Assembly: GCF_900454835.1 (NCBI RefSeq)
Contig: NZ_UGTM01000001.1
Span: 1,426,501 to 1,490,500 of the forward strand
Direction: 5' to 3'
Length of the DNA: 64,000 nt
Source of the DNA: Prevotella denticola
GTDB lineage: Bacteria > Bacteroidota > Bacteroidia > Bacteroidales > Bacteroidaceae
Shown in pieces: positions 18,410 through 27,437 of the stretch (the first letter of the stretch is position 1; every line of letters starts with the position of its first letter). Below the pieces are notes generated by a model. The model was not told where the DNA came from. It saw only the letters and a program-made list of their open reading frames with translations, and searched no databases. Made by a program: the position numbers and the translations under genes.

Positions 18410-20527
18410 TTACTTCACAAGGTCCGAATTGCCTTTCAGCTCATCAAGAATCTCTTTGGCGAGGTTGCTTGAAACAGGTGAGTGGTGATCATACTCCATA
18501 GAAGAAGTGGCACGACCGGAAGTGATGGTGCGGAGAGCAGTCACATACCCGAACATCTCTGACAGCGGGACCATCGCCTTCACGATGCGGGCACCGCTGC
18601 GGGCCTCATCCATACCCTGTACAAGACCACGACGCTTGTTCAAATCACCGATGACATCACCCATGTTTTCTTCAGGGGTAACGACCTCTACCTTCATGAT
18701 AGGCTCCATGAGAACAGGACCCGCCTTCGGGCAAAGCACCTTGAAAGCCTGGTGAGCGACAAGCTCGAATGACAGCTGATCAGAGTCTACCGGGTGGAAA
18801 GAGCCGTCCGTCAGGGTTACTTTCATACCTGTCAATGGGAAGCCGCCGAGGACACCATTGCTCAGACAGTCCTTGAATCCCTTCTCTACAGAAGGAATGA
18901 ATTCCTTAGGCACATTACCGCCCTTGACAACATTGATGAATTGCAGGTCACCCTCTGTGTAATCCTCGTCTTTCGGTTCGATGGTTACATCAATACAAGC
19001 GAACTTACCACGACCACCAGACTGCTTCTTATAAGTCTCACGACTCTGGGCGGCCTTTGTAATAGCCTCCTTGTAGTTAACCTGCGGCTTACCCTGGTTA
19101 CACTCTACCTTGAACTCACGCTTCAGACGGTCGATGATGATATCCAGGTGAAGCTCGCCCATTCCGGAGATAATCGTCTGGCCACTCTGCTCATCAGTGC
19201 GGACAGTAAATGTAGGATCCTCCTCGGCGAGTTTGGCAAGACCATTGTCCAACTTGGCAACATCTGCCTGGCTCTTCGGCTCGACAGCAATAGAAATCAC
19301 CGTATCCGGGAACGTCATGGACTCCAGTACAATCGGCGCATTCTCATCACAGAGTGTATCGCCCGTACGAATATCCTTGAAACCTACACCAGCGCCGATG
19401 TCACCAGCATCAATTGACTCCATAGGAATTTCCTTGTTGGAGTTCATCTGGAACAGACGGCTGATGCGTTCCTTTTTACGGGAACGTGGATTGTATACAT
19501 AAGATCCTGCAACGACCTTACCGGAGTAGACGCGGAAGAACACCAGACGGCCCATGAACGGGTCGGTAGCGATCTTGAACGCCAGCGCAGCCGTAGGATC
19601 GTTCTCGCTTGGTTTGCGGTCTTCTTCTTCCTCCGTATCAGGATTCGTACCGACGATAGCCGGTGTATCGAGCGGAGAAGGCAGGAAAGCACAGACATAG
19701 TCGAGAAGCGGCTGAACGCCCTTGTTCTTGTACGAAGAACCGAGGAGCATCGGGCAGCACTCCATGGCGATACACCCCTTGCGAATAGCTGCAATGATCT
19801 TTTCTTCAGGAACATCTTTGCCTTCAAGGTACAGTTCCATCACCTCATCGTCAAAGTTGGCAGCACCTTCGAGCAGCTTGTCACGCCACTCGGCAGCCTC
19901 GTCGGCGAGGTCGGCAGGAATCTCCTCGACATCGTATTCTGCACCCATCGTCTCATCGTGCCAGAGGATAGCCTTCATCTTAATCAGGTCTACAACACCC
20001 TTGAAGTTCTCCTCTGCACCGATTGGAATCTGGACGGCAATCGGGTTAGCCCCCAGAATGTCCTTCATCTGCTGTACCGTTTCGAAGAAGTCTGCACCGG
20101 AACGGTCCATCTTGTTCACATAACCGATACGTGGAACATTGTATTTGTCAGCCTGACGCCATACGGTTTCAGACTGCGGCTGGACACCGTCAGCAGCAGA
20201 GTAAGTTGCGACAGCACCGTCAAGGACACGGAGTGAACGCTCCACCTCTGCGGTGAAGTCAACGTGTCCCGGGGTATCAATCAAGTTAATCTTGTAAGAC
20301 TTGCCCAGATAGTTCCAGTTACATGTGGTCGCAGCAGAGGTAATCGTGATACCACGCTCCTGCTCCTGTGCCATCCAGTCCATTGTGGCAGCACCATCAT
20401 GAACCTCGCCGATCTTGTGCGTCTTACCCGTATAGAAAAGAATGCGCTCAGATGTAGTCGTCTTACCGGCATCAATGTGTGCCATGATACCGATATTACG
20501 AGTCAAATGTAAATCGTGATTTGCCAT
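18410..20527 (-). CDS. fusA: Elongation factor G
   Basis: The 705-residue GTPase has [19 protein letters not shown] (G1), [10 protein letters not shown] (switch I), DTPGHVDF (G3) and NKMDRSGA (G4). Domains II-V follow, including the domain IV loop that enters the decoding centre. EF-G drives translocation and, with RRF, ribosome recycling. In many bacteria tuf follows fusA; here rpsJ follows directly and the only tuf in the window is at 39469. Confidence 0.98.
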   Translation of the reverse strand: MANHDLHLTRNIGIMAHIDAGKTTTSERILFYTGKTHKIGEVHDGAATMDWMAQEQERGITITSAATTCNWNYLGKSYKINLIDTPGHVDFTAEVERSLRVLDGAVATYSAADGVQPQSETVWRQADKYNVPRIGYVNKMDRSGADFFETVQQMKDILGANPIAVQIPIGAEENFKGVVDLIKMKAILWHDETMGAEYDVEEIPADLADEAAEWRDKLLEGAANFDDEVMELYLEGKDVPEEKIIAAIRKGCIAMECCPMLLGSSYKNKGVQPLLDYVCAFLPSPLDTPAIVGTNPDTEEEEDRKPSENDPTAALAFKIATDPFMGRLVFFRVYSGKVVAGSYVYNPRSRKKERISRLFQMNSNKEIPMESIDAGDIGAGVGFKDIRTGDTLCDENAPIVLESMTFPDTVISIAVEPKSQADVAKLDNGLAKLAEEDPTFTVRTDEQSGQTIISGMGELHLDIIIDRLKREFKVECNQGKPQVNYKEAITKAAQSRETYKKQSGGRGKFACIDVTIEPKDEDYTEGDLQFINVVKGGNVPKEFIPSVEKGFKDCLSNGVLGGFPLTGMKVTLTDGSFHPVDSDQLSFELVAHQAFKVLCPKAGPVLMEPIMKVEVVTPEENMGDVIGDLNKRRGLVQGMDEARSGARIVKAMVPLSEMFGYVTALRTITSGRATSSMEYDHHSPVSSNLAKEILDELKGNSDLVK

Positions 20528-20556
20528 TTTCTTTTTACCTTATTATAATAACTTGA

Positions 20557-21033
20557 TTAGAATCTGAAGTGAGCAAATGCACGGTTAGCCTCTGCCATGC
20601 GGTGCATATCTTCCTTGCGCTTGTAGGCACCGCCCTGGTTGTTGAAGGCATCCATGATCTCTGATGCGAGTTTGTCAGCCATGCTCTTACCGCCGCGCTT
20701 GCGTGCGAAAGCGATCATATTCTTCATCGAGACGCTCTCCTTGCGGTCCGGGCGGATTTCAGTCGGCACCTGGAAAGTGGCACCACCGATACGGCGGCTC
20801 TTCACCTCTACTTGCGGGGTGATGTTGTCGAGCGCCTGCTTCCAGACCTCAAGTGGAGACTTCTCCTCGTCTTTCATCTTGCCGCCCACGATGTCGAGGG
20901 CTGCGTAGAAAATCTCGTATGAGGTGTTCTTCTTACCGTCATACATCAAGTGATTTACGAACTTTGACACCTTCTGGTCGTTGAACTTTGGATCCGGAAG
21001 GATTACACGCTTCTTTGGTTTTGCTTTTCTCAT
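20557..21033 (-). CDS. rpsG: 30S ribosomal protein S7
   Basis: Start set at ATG 21033 ([20 protein letters not shown]); the longer frame to 21087 adds 18 residues without S7 character. The 158-residue protein contains [22 protein letters not shown] and [20 protein letters not shown]7 nucleates the 3' major domain of 16S rRNA and lies at the E-site exit. Confidence 0.97.
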   Translation of the reverse strand: MRKAKPKKRVILPDPKFNDQKVSKFVNHLMYDGKKNTSYEIFYAALDIVGGKMKDEEKSPLEVWKQALDNITPQVEVKSRRIGGATFQVPTEIRPDRKESVSMKNMIAFARKRGGKSMADKLASEIMDAFNNQGGAYKRKEDMHRMAEANRAFAHFRF

Positions 21034-21229
21034 TTTATTTTTAAACTTTAATTCTGCGGAGGCTGTCGTCTTTCCGTTCTTCAACACCCTCTCCTGGGCA
21101 TTTACTCAACCTTTGTGATTACAAATCTCCAGCAAAACTGTTTGTTTTTAGTTGCTTCTTCTTGAAGAGCCCCGGCGCATCGGCCATCACCGGCCGTTGC
21201 ACCTCGGCTTTATGGATTGAAGTCTTCTG
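21034..21229 (-). other. Spacer between rpsL and rpsG with GC-rich hairpin
   Basis: This 196-base gap is the longest inside the superoperon. A GGCC-rich palindromic stretch sits near 21173-21196 and could fold on the transcript. No reading frame or TAnnTTTG box was found. A regulatory or processing role is possible but not shown. Confidence 0.35.
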
Positions 21230-21613
21230 TTACTTCTTGGCCGCCTTAGGACGCTTTGCACCATATTTGGAGCGACGCTGTGTACGGTTGGCAACACCTG
21301 CGGTATCGAGTGTACCACGAACGATGTGATAGCGCACACCCGGAAGGTCCTTCACACGGCCGCCACGAACAAGCACGATACTGTGCTCCTGCAGGTTGTG
21401 ACCTTCTCCCGGGATGTAGGAGTTGACTTCCTTCTGATTGGTCAGACGAACACGGGCAACCTTACGCATTGCCGAATTAGGCTTCTTAGGGGTCGTGGTG
21501 TAAACACGGACACAGACGCCGCGACGCTGAGGACAGTTGTCCAGAGCCGGGGACTTGCTCTTGTCTACGATGACCCGTCTGCCTTTTCTTACTAACTGTG
21601 AAATAGTAGGCAT
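21230..21613 (-). CDS. rpsL: 30S ribosomal protein S12
   Basis: The 127-residue decoding-centre protein starts [20 protein letters not shown]. Both streptomycin-determining loops carry wild-type lysines ([12 protein letters not shown] and [11 protein letters not shown]). The conserved Asp after the second lysine, methylthiolated by RimO in other species, is present. It is the first gene of the superoperon. Confidence 0.98.
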   Translation of the reverse strand: MPTISQLVRKGRRVIVDKSKSPALDNCPQRRGVCVRVYTTTPKKPNSAMRKVARVRLTNQKEVNSYIPGEGHNLQEHSIVLVRGGRVKDLPGVRYHIVRGTLDTAGVANRTQRRSKYGAKRPKAAKK

Positions 21614-21721
21614 GATTTTTACTTTTTATTGTTATATATTTATTTTGTTTATTTTCAATCCATTACGAACGCAAGCTGAACGCTTTAAAAGCCTTATAAT
21701 CTGCTCTGTCGTTTCGGGTTG

Positions 21722-21729
21722 CAAAGGTA
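21722..21729 (-). promoter_or_regulatory. Main promoter of the ribosomal superoperon (-7 box)
   Basis: TACCTTTG followed by CA on the minus strand matches TAnnTTTG. It gives an A/T-rich leader of about 100 bases before rpsL. The region 19-25 bases upstream is T-rich, but no exact TTTG was found at the preferred distance. Confidence 0.6.
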
Positions 21730-21807
21730 CAAAGATTCCCTTAAATGACCTAATAATAAGAAAAAGAATAATTCCCCGCACCTCTCATGTTAACAATAAA
21801 TAACTTT

Positions 21808-22863
21808 TTATTCATTATTTAACGTACCTGCTGGAGTATTCTTTGTATCGACTTCTTGGACAAAGCAGTTCCTGCCCAAATCTATTGTGTAAATTTTTGC
21901 AGCGTCTGCCTCTGCACTTTCCTCATCATAAGTCAGCATAACAGTCCATATCCTGCGCTGAACGGTATCAATATAATATATCTGCTCATAAGCCGACAGG
22001 GTCTCGGCATTGTTATAATATTCATAACAGAGAACAGAGTCGGTAACCTTATCATTTACAGACAACAAGGCATAGACTTTTATGTATTCTTCCGATTTAC
22101 TTTTCTCTTTACGCTTCTTGAACAACAATTTATGTGCTGCATCCAACTGCACCACCGGCATAAGGGAACTGGAGGACAAAAGGTAATAATCCACTCTCAG
22201 ACAATCAAGTACACAATCCTCCCTGCCTGCAGCACAAGAGCCATTAACCCGATCTGAGAAGTCCGGCAAAGACACCAGACTGTCTCCCAGCACTTCAAAA
22301 AACTTTTTATTATTTCTGCCTGATATATTCATAAGATACTCACCTGTATCCTTCGGAGCATCCTGCACCTTAAAACTGTCGGTTTGTATCCATTTCCCGT
22401 TTGTCAGCAGATATGTCTTATAAACAGCATTACTGTCTGGCTGGAATTCATCCCCTTTTATGTCCTTGACCATTTCCTTGTTCAAGGCAATGGCAAAAAC
22501 GTCATATCGCGTTATTCTCGCATTGATATAGCGTTCCATGTCTTTTTCGTATCTGTACGCCTGTTCAGCATCTTTGCCCTTCCAATATCCTTTCTTATTA
22601 TATACATCCCAGAAACTTCGTTCTTTCTCCGTGCGACCAAGAAAATAAACCACATATAACTCGGTGTTGTTTTCGCCGGAAAAACAAGGCAACATAATCT
22701 GTTCGCCATCCGTAAACCTCAATGCCGAAGTCCTGTCATTGATGTTCAGGAAGTTCTTGGCATCATCTTCTGCATTCCCTTTCAGAATATGCCCTGCCGA
22801 AGCCACGCTGTTGACACACCCCCCAAAAGGTAAAATCATCAACAAAAGCAATAAGACTTTCAT
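21808..22863 (-). CDS. Predicted lipoprotein, unknown function
   Basis: The 351-residue product starts MKVLLLLLMILPFGGCVNS, a short hydrophobic signal ending in a lipobox (FGGC) with the lipidated Cys at residue 16. The mature part is soluble with scattered aromatic residues and includes a Cys-rich stretch (NGSCAAGREDCVLDCLR at about residues 210-225). I recognise no family. It starts 23 bases after the neighbouring exported protein, so the two are probably co-transcribed and may act together in the envelope. Confidence 0.75.
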   Translation of the reverse strand: MKVLLLLLMILPFGGCVNSVASAGHILKGNAEDDAKNFLNINDRTSALRFTDGEQIMLPCFSGENNTELYVVYFLGRTEKERSFWDVYNKKGYWKGKDAEQAYRYEKDMERYINARITRYDVFAIALNKEMVKDIKGDEFQPDSNAVYKTYLLTNGKWIQTDSFKVQDAPKDTGEYLMNISGRNNKKFFEVLGDSLVSLPDFSDRVNGSCAAGREDCVLDCLRVDYYLLSSSSLMPVVQLDAAHKLLFKKRKEKSKSEEYIKVYALLSVNDKVTDSVLCYEYYNNAETLSAYEQIYYIDTVQRRIWTVMLTYDEESAEADAAKIYTIDLGRNCFVQEVDTKNTPAGTLNNE

Positions 22864-22886
22864 ACTCGTTTTTCTTTTCGTTTACC

Positions 22887-23561
22887 TTACAGTGGCTTCT
22901 CCACAACTACTATATGCCTGCGCTCCTGTTGCTTCCAATATTGTATTGCAACCGTCCTATACTTTATTTGAGGATAGGCATGTAGCTGCCTGAAAGATGC
23001 AAAATCTTTATCTTTCATGGCAAGAACGTCCTTTGCCTGCTCAATATACTCCGGACAACATTCCTTATACTCGGTCTGTCTTTCCAGAATATTGTTATAG
23101 TACATCTTTTGAAACTGCAAAGACAACCCTTTAACAGCCCCCCAGTGATGCCTGTATAAATATTCCTCCTGTTCTTGAGAAGTCCAGAGGAAATACTTTT
23201 GTTTCATACGCTTCTCCAATCTGCTTCTTTCAGAAGAAAATTCCAACCATACAGCAGGTGTATCGTCTGTCGTTTCCTGCTTGACACCGATAACAATCGT
23301 TTCCTGTAGATTTACAACATGGATGTCCTCCGGGAAGAAAAGACCTGCTCCATCAAGCGTGAAGTATGTCTGTGGCATGATATATAAAGTATCATTTCTT
23401 TCTTCAAACATGAAATCTTCTTTGTCAGCATCAAGTAAATACAATACAATCCCATCAATGACATACAAATCGCCTTTCCATACGCAACCTGCCGTACTTT
23501 TCTGTATCAAACTGCTCAACAGAATGAACAAGACCAACACTTTCCTCATCCTATTCATCAT
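22887..23561 (-). CDS. Exported protein, unknown function
   Basis: The 224-residue protein has a signal peptide (MNRMRKVLVLFILLSSLIQKSTA), probably cleaved near residue 25 before GCVWKGDLYVIDG. The mature part is mixed, with several Tyr/Gln-rich segments and a basic C-terminus (WKQQERRHIVVVEKPL). No family is recognised. It is the first gene of a two-gene unit with the lipoprotein that follows. A promoter-like motif at 23788 and a small frame at 23632-23769 lie upstream. Confidence 0.7.
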   Translation of the reverse strand: MMNRMRKVLVLFILLSSLIQKSTAGCVWKGDLYVIDGIVLYLLDADKEDFMFEERNDTLYIMPQTYFTLDGAGLFFPEDIHVVNLQETIVIGVKQETTDDTPAVWLEFSSERSRLEKRMKQKYFLWTSQEQEEYLYRHHWGAVKGLSLQFQKMYYNNILERQTEYKECCPEYIEQAKDVLAMKDKDFASFRQLHAYPQIKYRTVAIQYWKQQERRHIVVVEKPL

Positions 23562-23631
23562 ACACTTAGCTTTTAGTTGATGATACTACCCTACGGCACG
23601 CTTTAAGCCTACAAGTCTCTTGCCACAGACC

Positions 23632-23769
23632 TCATACTCTACGGATCACAAGTACCTCATAATCAGAGCTATCACCCATTTGCTCAACATGCAGGACTCT
23701 CCTACCTTGACTTTCCCTTCCATCAGCACGGCAAAAGAGAACCTCCACCAGTACAGAAAGTTTCATCAT
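23632..23769 (-). CDS. Possible small protein, 45 residues
   Basis: This frame starts at the double ATG 23764-23769 (MMKLSVLVEVLFCRADGRES) and ends at TGA 23632. It lies 63 bases upstream of, and in the same direction as, the exported-protein gene at 22887-23561. A promoter with both boxes is placed so that transcription would begin about 14 bases before this ATG, the main support for its being real. The composition (alternating hydrophobic strand residues, many Arg and Glu) is protein-like but proves nothing. Alternatives are a leader peptide or chance. Confidence 0.35.
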   Translation of the reverse strand: MMKLSVLVEVLFCRADGRESQGRRVLHVEQMGDSSDYEVLVIRRV

Positions 23770-23787
23770 GATGGTTTTATGCCTGCA

Positions 23788-23818
23788 CAAAAATAGACTT
23801 TAATTTCTGAAAAACAAA
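23788..23818 (-). promoter_or_regulatory. Promoter for small ORF and exported-protein genes
   Basis: On the minus strand TTTG (23815-23818), 19 bases, then TATTTTTG (23788-23795), a full match to both boxes at the preferred spacing. The predicted start is near 23783. Confidence 0.55.
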
Positions 23819-24007
23819 GAAACAGAAAGAAAAAATGTCCTATACTTTGTAAGGGAGGAAGTAAACATCTTAGCCACAACACCTTACTTTAGTGGATAAA
23901 AGATAAATAGTGCTGCCCAATAAACATTTTCCCATATAAATTAGCCATTAGTGTCTTACTATATACATCATAATGGCCATAATGAACCACTCCTCCCACC
24001 TTCAGCC
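23819..24007. other. Gene-free stretch before array A
   Basis: A/T-rich spacer between divergent genes. No reading frame with support was found. It runs into the tandem repeats that begin at about 24008. Confidence 0.4.
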
Positions 24008-24100
24008 GATGTGGTGTTGCCCATCTCATGTGGTGTTATTGGTAAACACCAATGGTGATGAGTGCCAAACACCAATGGTGATGAGTGCTAAACACCATAC
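24008..24100. repeat. Array A: tandem 23-bp repeats with CACCAATGGTG core
   Basis: Two perfect 23-base units (24044-24066 and 24067-24089) differ only in the last base, and a partial third begins at 24090. Each has the near-palindrome CACCAATGGTG. Just upstream TGGTGTT and AACACCA can pair around a short loop. A diverged 59-base relative of 24008-24066 occurs at 53206-53264. The array ends about 150 bases before the LTA-synthase-like gene. Confidence 0.85.
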
Positions 24101-24233
24101 AATACGTTGCCGATGTAGAATCAACTTGCTGTTTTCCCCCTGAGAGAACGGCATCCGATAGGTCCTCCGTTCCTCTTTGGGGAAAACGAAGAAGTTTTCT
24201 GTTCCGTCCGCTACGTTATCCACGGATTTTATG

Positions 24234-24241
24234 TAATTTTG
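24234..24241 (+). promoter_or_regulatory. Promoter -7 box of LTA-synthase-like gene
   Basis: TAATTTTG followed by CA, 11 bases before the chosen ATG at 24253. If used, the transcript would have an untranslated leader of only about 5-8 bases. Confidence 0.6.
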
Positions 24242-24252
24242 CAGCAAAACAA

Positions 24253-26328
24253 ATGACGATGAACAAGAACAAACTGATCTACAGAAACCCTGTCTTCCTC
24301 ATCGAGACCCGATTCCTGAAACTGTATATGCTCGTAGGATTTCTCCTGCGAATCATCCTGATGTACACGGCACCCGGTGATGTCTCTTTCACTGTAGGAG
24401 AGACGGTCAGACTGTTGTGCATCGGGCTGCTCGCCGATTTCGGCATGGGCATCCTGCTCGCCTTGCCGCTACAGATTGTCTACCTCGGACTGAACGAGGG
24501 GAAATACCACCGCATCGCGGGATGGGTGATAGAACTGCTGCTGGCTGCGGCCTTCGTCTACGTGCTGTTCTTCCATACCATCTTCCACGAGTATGGCGGC
24601 GGTGCGCCCAAGATAGCCCGCCTCTTCCTGGGCTGGAAGCTGTTCAGCTTCTCCATCCGTTTTTTCTTCCCGAAGACGAGGGAGGCATGGCGGAGGGTCT
24701 CCCTCTATTTCGTCTGGGCAGTGTACGTCTTCCTGTTCCTGTGCATCACCGCAGGAGAATACATCTTCTGGGGAGAATTCGGAGTAAGGTATAACTTCAT
24801 CGCCGTAGACTACCTCGTTTACACGCACGAGGTGATTGGGAACATCATGGAGTCGTATGCCATCGTTCCCCTGGTCGGTGCCACACTGCTTCTCACGGCA
24901 GGTATCATCTTCCTTCAGTCGCGCCATTACCGGATGAACGTCACCCGGCTGTACGGGGCGAAGCTGCTCATCGTTCACCTCTCCCTCTATGCGGTCTTTG
25001 CGACAGGCGCCTACTTCATCCTGTGGGGCACACATACGCTGCAGAGCGACAACCAGTACGTTACGCAACTGGAACAGAACGGAGCGTGCGACTTCGTCAT
25101 CGCCTTCCAGGGCAACAAACTGGAATATGACAAGTTCTACGCCATGCTGCCCCAGAAGGAATGTGTGCGACTGTACCGGCAGCTGAGCGGCCTGGACAGT
25201 AACGGCAGGAAGACCGTCGGCGACAGTCTCGGGGCACAGCGTCCGAACATCGTGCTGATCACCGTGGAAAGTCTCAGTGCCGACTTCCTCACACGATACG
25301 GGAACCGGCAGAACCTCACGCCGCAGCTGGACAGGCTCATGCAGGGAAGTCTTGTTTTCGACAGTCTCTATGCCGCCGGCAACAGGACGGTGAGGGGACT
25401 GGAGGCCCTGTCGCTCTGTCTGCCGCCGAGTGCAGGGGAGAGCATCATCAAGCGGAAGACCAACCGGATAGGTGGGCTTTCCGTGGGGAGCGTGCTGTCG
25501 CACTTAGGCTACAGGGCGCAGTTCATCTACGGCGGCGACAGCTACTTTGACAACATGGGCGACTTCTTCAGCCATAACGGATATGAGGTCATCGACAGGA
25601 AATCCATCCCGGACAACCAGGTGACCTTCGCCAATATCTGGGGTGTGTGCGACGAGGATATATTCAGGAAAAGCCTGCAGGTGTTCGATGCCGACCATCG
25701 GTCGGGGCATCCTTTCTTCGCACAGATCATGACGACCAGCAATCACCGCCCCTACACCTACCCTGCCGGACGGATAAAGGTAGACGGCGACCCCAACACC
25801 CGGGAGGCTGCCGTGAAATACACCGACTACGCCATCGGCAGATTCATCGCCGAGGCGAAGAGGAAAGTCTGGTTCAGGAACACGGTGTTCATCGTCATTG
25901 CCGACCACTGCGCCTCCAGCGCGGGAAAGACATCGCTGCCCATCGACCGCTACCACATCCCATGCCTTGTCTATGCCCCGGAAATCATAAGGCGGGGCAA
26001 GGTGGGGAAACTCTGTTCGCAGATTGACCTCATGCCAACCGTCCTGTCCCTGCTCCACCTGCGCAGCAGCGTAGCCTTTACAGGACAGGACATCTTTGCC
26101 CCGACCTATCATCCCCGCGCATTCATGGCGACCTACCAGGACCTGGGCTATCTGGAGGGCAACCGCCTGACCGTGCTCTCCCCTGTCCGCAAGATAAGGC
26201 AATACACCGTGCGCCCACTGCAGGACGGCACCTGCGACGAGCTGCCTGTCAGACAGACAGACCAGAGTCTCGTTCGCCAGGCACAGGCATACTACCAATA
26301 TACGAACCTGTATGTGAAAGCGAAGTAG
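24253..26328 (+). CDS. LTA synthase family sulfatase-like membrane enzyme
   Basis: Start set at ATG 24253 (MTMNKNKLIYRNPVFLIETR) because the open frame upstream runs through a promoter and repeat DNA. The 691-residue protein has about five membrane helices in the first 270 residues, followed by an alkaline-phosphatase-superfamily domain. NIVLITVESLSADF (about 331) gives the first metal site, GNRTVRGLEA (near 379) the nucleophilic Thr, and IADHCASS (near 550) the distal metal ligands. Gram-positive LtaS polymerises glycerol-phosphate. Bacteroidota homologues lack lipoteichoic acid and may transfer phospho-groups to envelope glycans or lipids, so the substrate is unknown. Its GC content is higher than that of the two exported genes nearby. 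Confidence 0.88.
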   Translation: MTMNKNKLIYRNPVFLIETRFLKLYMLVGFLLRIILMYTAPGDVSFTVGETVRLLCIGLLADFGMGILLALPLQIVYLGLNEGKYHRIAGWVIELLLAAAFVYVLFFHTIFHEYGGGAPKIARLFLGWKLFSFSIRFFFPKTREAWRRVSLYFVWAVYVFLFLCITAGEYIFWGEFGVRYNFIAVDYLVYTHEVIGNIMESYAIVPLVGATLLLTAGIIFLQSRHYRMNVTRLYGAKLLIVHLSLYAVFATGAYFILWGTHTLQSDNQYVTQLEQNGACDFVIAFQGNKLEYDKFYAMLPQKECVRLYRQLSGLDSNGRKTVGDSLGAQRPNIVLITVESLSADFLTRYGNRQNLTPQLDRLMQGSLVFDSLYAAGNRTVRGLEALSLCLPPSAGESIIKRKTNRIGGLSVGSVLSHLGYRAQFIYGGDSYFDNMGDFFSHNGYEVIDRKSIPDNQVTFANIWGVCDEDIFRKSLQVFDADHRSGHPFFAQIMTTSNHRPYTYPAGRIKVDGDPNTREAAVKYTDYAIGRFIAEAKRKVWFRNTVFIVIADHCASSAGKTSLPIDRYHIPCLVYAPEIIRRGKVGKLCSQIDLMPTVLSLLHLRSSVAFTGQDIFAPTYHPRAFMATYQDLGYLEGNRLTVLSPVRKIRQYTVRPLQDGTCDELPVRQTDQSLVRQAQAYYQYTNLYVKAK

Positions 26329-26363
26329 ACTGAAGGCAGTTCTGCCTGAGAGGGGGGACTGAC

Positions 26364-26385
26364 AACTTCCACAAACGTGGAAGTT
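26364..26385. terminator. Hairpin between convergent genes
   Basis: AACTTCCAC and GTGGAAGTT form a perfect 9-bp stem with a 4-base loop between the LTA-synthase-like gene (+) and the EamA gene (-). It lacks a clear T run, so it would be a weak bidirectional terminator. Confidence 0.55.
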
Positions 26386-26455
26386 CCAGGATATGCCGCA
26401 AAAAAGATGGAGTGGAGACTTCCGTACAGGACCGTCTCCACCCCATCATAAAATC

Positions 26456-26875
26456 TCATACAATCATAAAGATACTGCCCGACGCTATCAGCACGGCACC
26501 GATGACGACCTTCAACGACGGCTGTTCGTGCAGGAAAAGGAAGGCAAGCATAATAGTAATCACCACGCTCAGCTTGTCGATCGGTGCCACACGGGAGACA
26601 TCTCCCAGCTGAATTGCCTTGAAATAGAAAAGCCATGACAACCCGGTGGACAAACCCGAAAAGATGAGGAACACCCACGTATTCCGGTTCACGTCCTTCA
26701 CCTCACTGAAATGGCATCCGAAGATAACGATACCCCATGTAAGCAGAAGGATAATAGTGGTACGGATGGCAGTGGCAAGATCGGAGTCGACATCCCTGAC
26801 ACCGGCCTTGGCAAAGACGGCGGTCAGTGCCGCAAAGAAAGCTGACAGAAAAGCATACAATTTCCACATAAACAT
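26456..26875 (-). CDS. Single-domain EamA family transporter
   Basis: The 139-residue protein is one EamA domain with about five membrane segments (MWKLYAFLSAFFAALTAVFAK start, ILLLTWGIVIFGC, LSTGLSWLFYFKAIQLGDVS, LSVVITIMLAFLFLHEQP, VVIGAVLIASGSIFMIV). Full-size members have two such repeats in about 290 residues, so this half-size form probably dimerises. The Glu-Gln-Pro after the fourth segment is the conserved family position. Substrates of such proteins are poorly known. ATG 26875 or 26869 are both possible starts. Upstream it abuts a truncated gene. Confidence 0.85.
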   Translation of the reverse strand: MFMWKLYAFLSAFFAALTAVFAKAGVRDVDSDLATAIRTTIILLLTWGIVIFGCHFSEVKDVNRNTWVFLIFSGLSTGLSWLFYFKAIQLGDVSRVAPIDKLSVVITIMLAFLFLHEQPSLKVVIGAVLIASGSIFMIV

Positions 26876-26886
26876 CTGTTTTTTGA

Positions 26887-27285
26887 CGGGCCGGGACCGA
26901 ACACTATGAGGACTACATCAAGTCGCGCCAGCTACAGCTGTGGAAGAACACGCATCCCCGCTATGCACCGCTGTTCGAACACTGTCGGTCCCACAACGAG
27001 TATTCCGACTACGAGCCGTTTGTCTACCGCTGGACAGATGAGGAATTCTGCAACACTGCCGTCACGCTCCTGCATATCACGGACCGCATGATGAGCAGGT
27101 ATCATGAATTTCTGCAAAAGACGTTCGTGGAACAGGGAGGAATCAAAGAGCGGATGTATGCCGCCCGTACCGGCTACCGCAGACAGCAGAACGAGCTCCT
27201 CAAAAGACTACAGCAGGAGAATGCAGTCCTCAAGGCTGAGAACGATCGGCTGAGGAAAGAGCTGGCAAAGATAGCAGGAAGATAG
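26887..27285 (+). pseudogene. Truncated four-helix-bundle suffix protein
   Basis: The frame opens at 26887, right after a stop at 26884, and reads EHYEDYIKSRQLQLWKNTHP, then CNTAVTLLHITDRMMSRYHE and FVEQGGIKERMYAARTGYRR. This matches the C-terminal suffix domain found after four-helix-bundle (23S rRNA intervening-sequence-type) proteins in Bacteroidota, ending in a Leu-zipper-like Lys/Glu coil. The N-terminal bundle and a proper start are missing; the only internal ATG is 27088. The break is within 12 bases of the EamA start codon, suggesting a deletion or rearrangement junction. The family call is from memory. Confidence 0.6.
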
Positions 27286-27289
27286 CGAG

Positions 27290-27430
27290 ACGGGCGGGAC
27301 CAGCGGGAATAAACGAGGATAGCAGCACTAGCAAGACTAACATTTAATAGTTTCGCCAGGACTGCTATCTTTCGATAGAGCCACTAATTTTTGATAGGGC
27401 TGCCAGTTTTTTCCAGACCCGCCAGTACCA
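27290..27430. repeat. Degenerate 22-23-bp repeat tract (array B)
   Basis: On the minus strand successive units beginning AGT/ACTGGC and ending TATC or AAA recur every 20-23 bases (for example ACTGGCAGCCCTATC and AGTGGCTCTATCG). GATAGCAG and CTGCTATC can pair across the tract, and CTATC/GATAG form a small hairpin at about 27366-27377. It lies at the 3' ends of two convergent genes. Confidence 0.45.
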
Positions 27431-27437
27431 CCAGGAC

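Noticed and set aside
24008-24100. CRISPR array
   Set aside because: Units are contiguous 23-base tandem repeats without unique spacers, and no cas genes are present.
24085-24252. 56-codon N-terminal extension of the LTA-synthase-like gene
   Set aside because: It runs through repeat array A and the gene's promoter and is Cys/Arg/Pro-rich without membrane character; the ATG at 24253 is used instead.
24469-25503. 344-codon minus-strand frame opposite the LTA-synthase-like gene
   Set aside because: The opposite strand has clear membrane helices and catalytic motifs; this frame is His/Gln/Glu-rich with no domain and arises from GC-rich codons.
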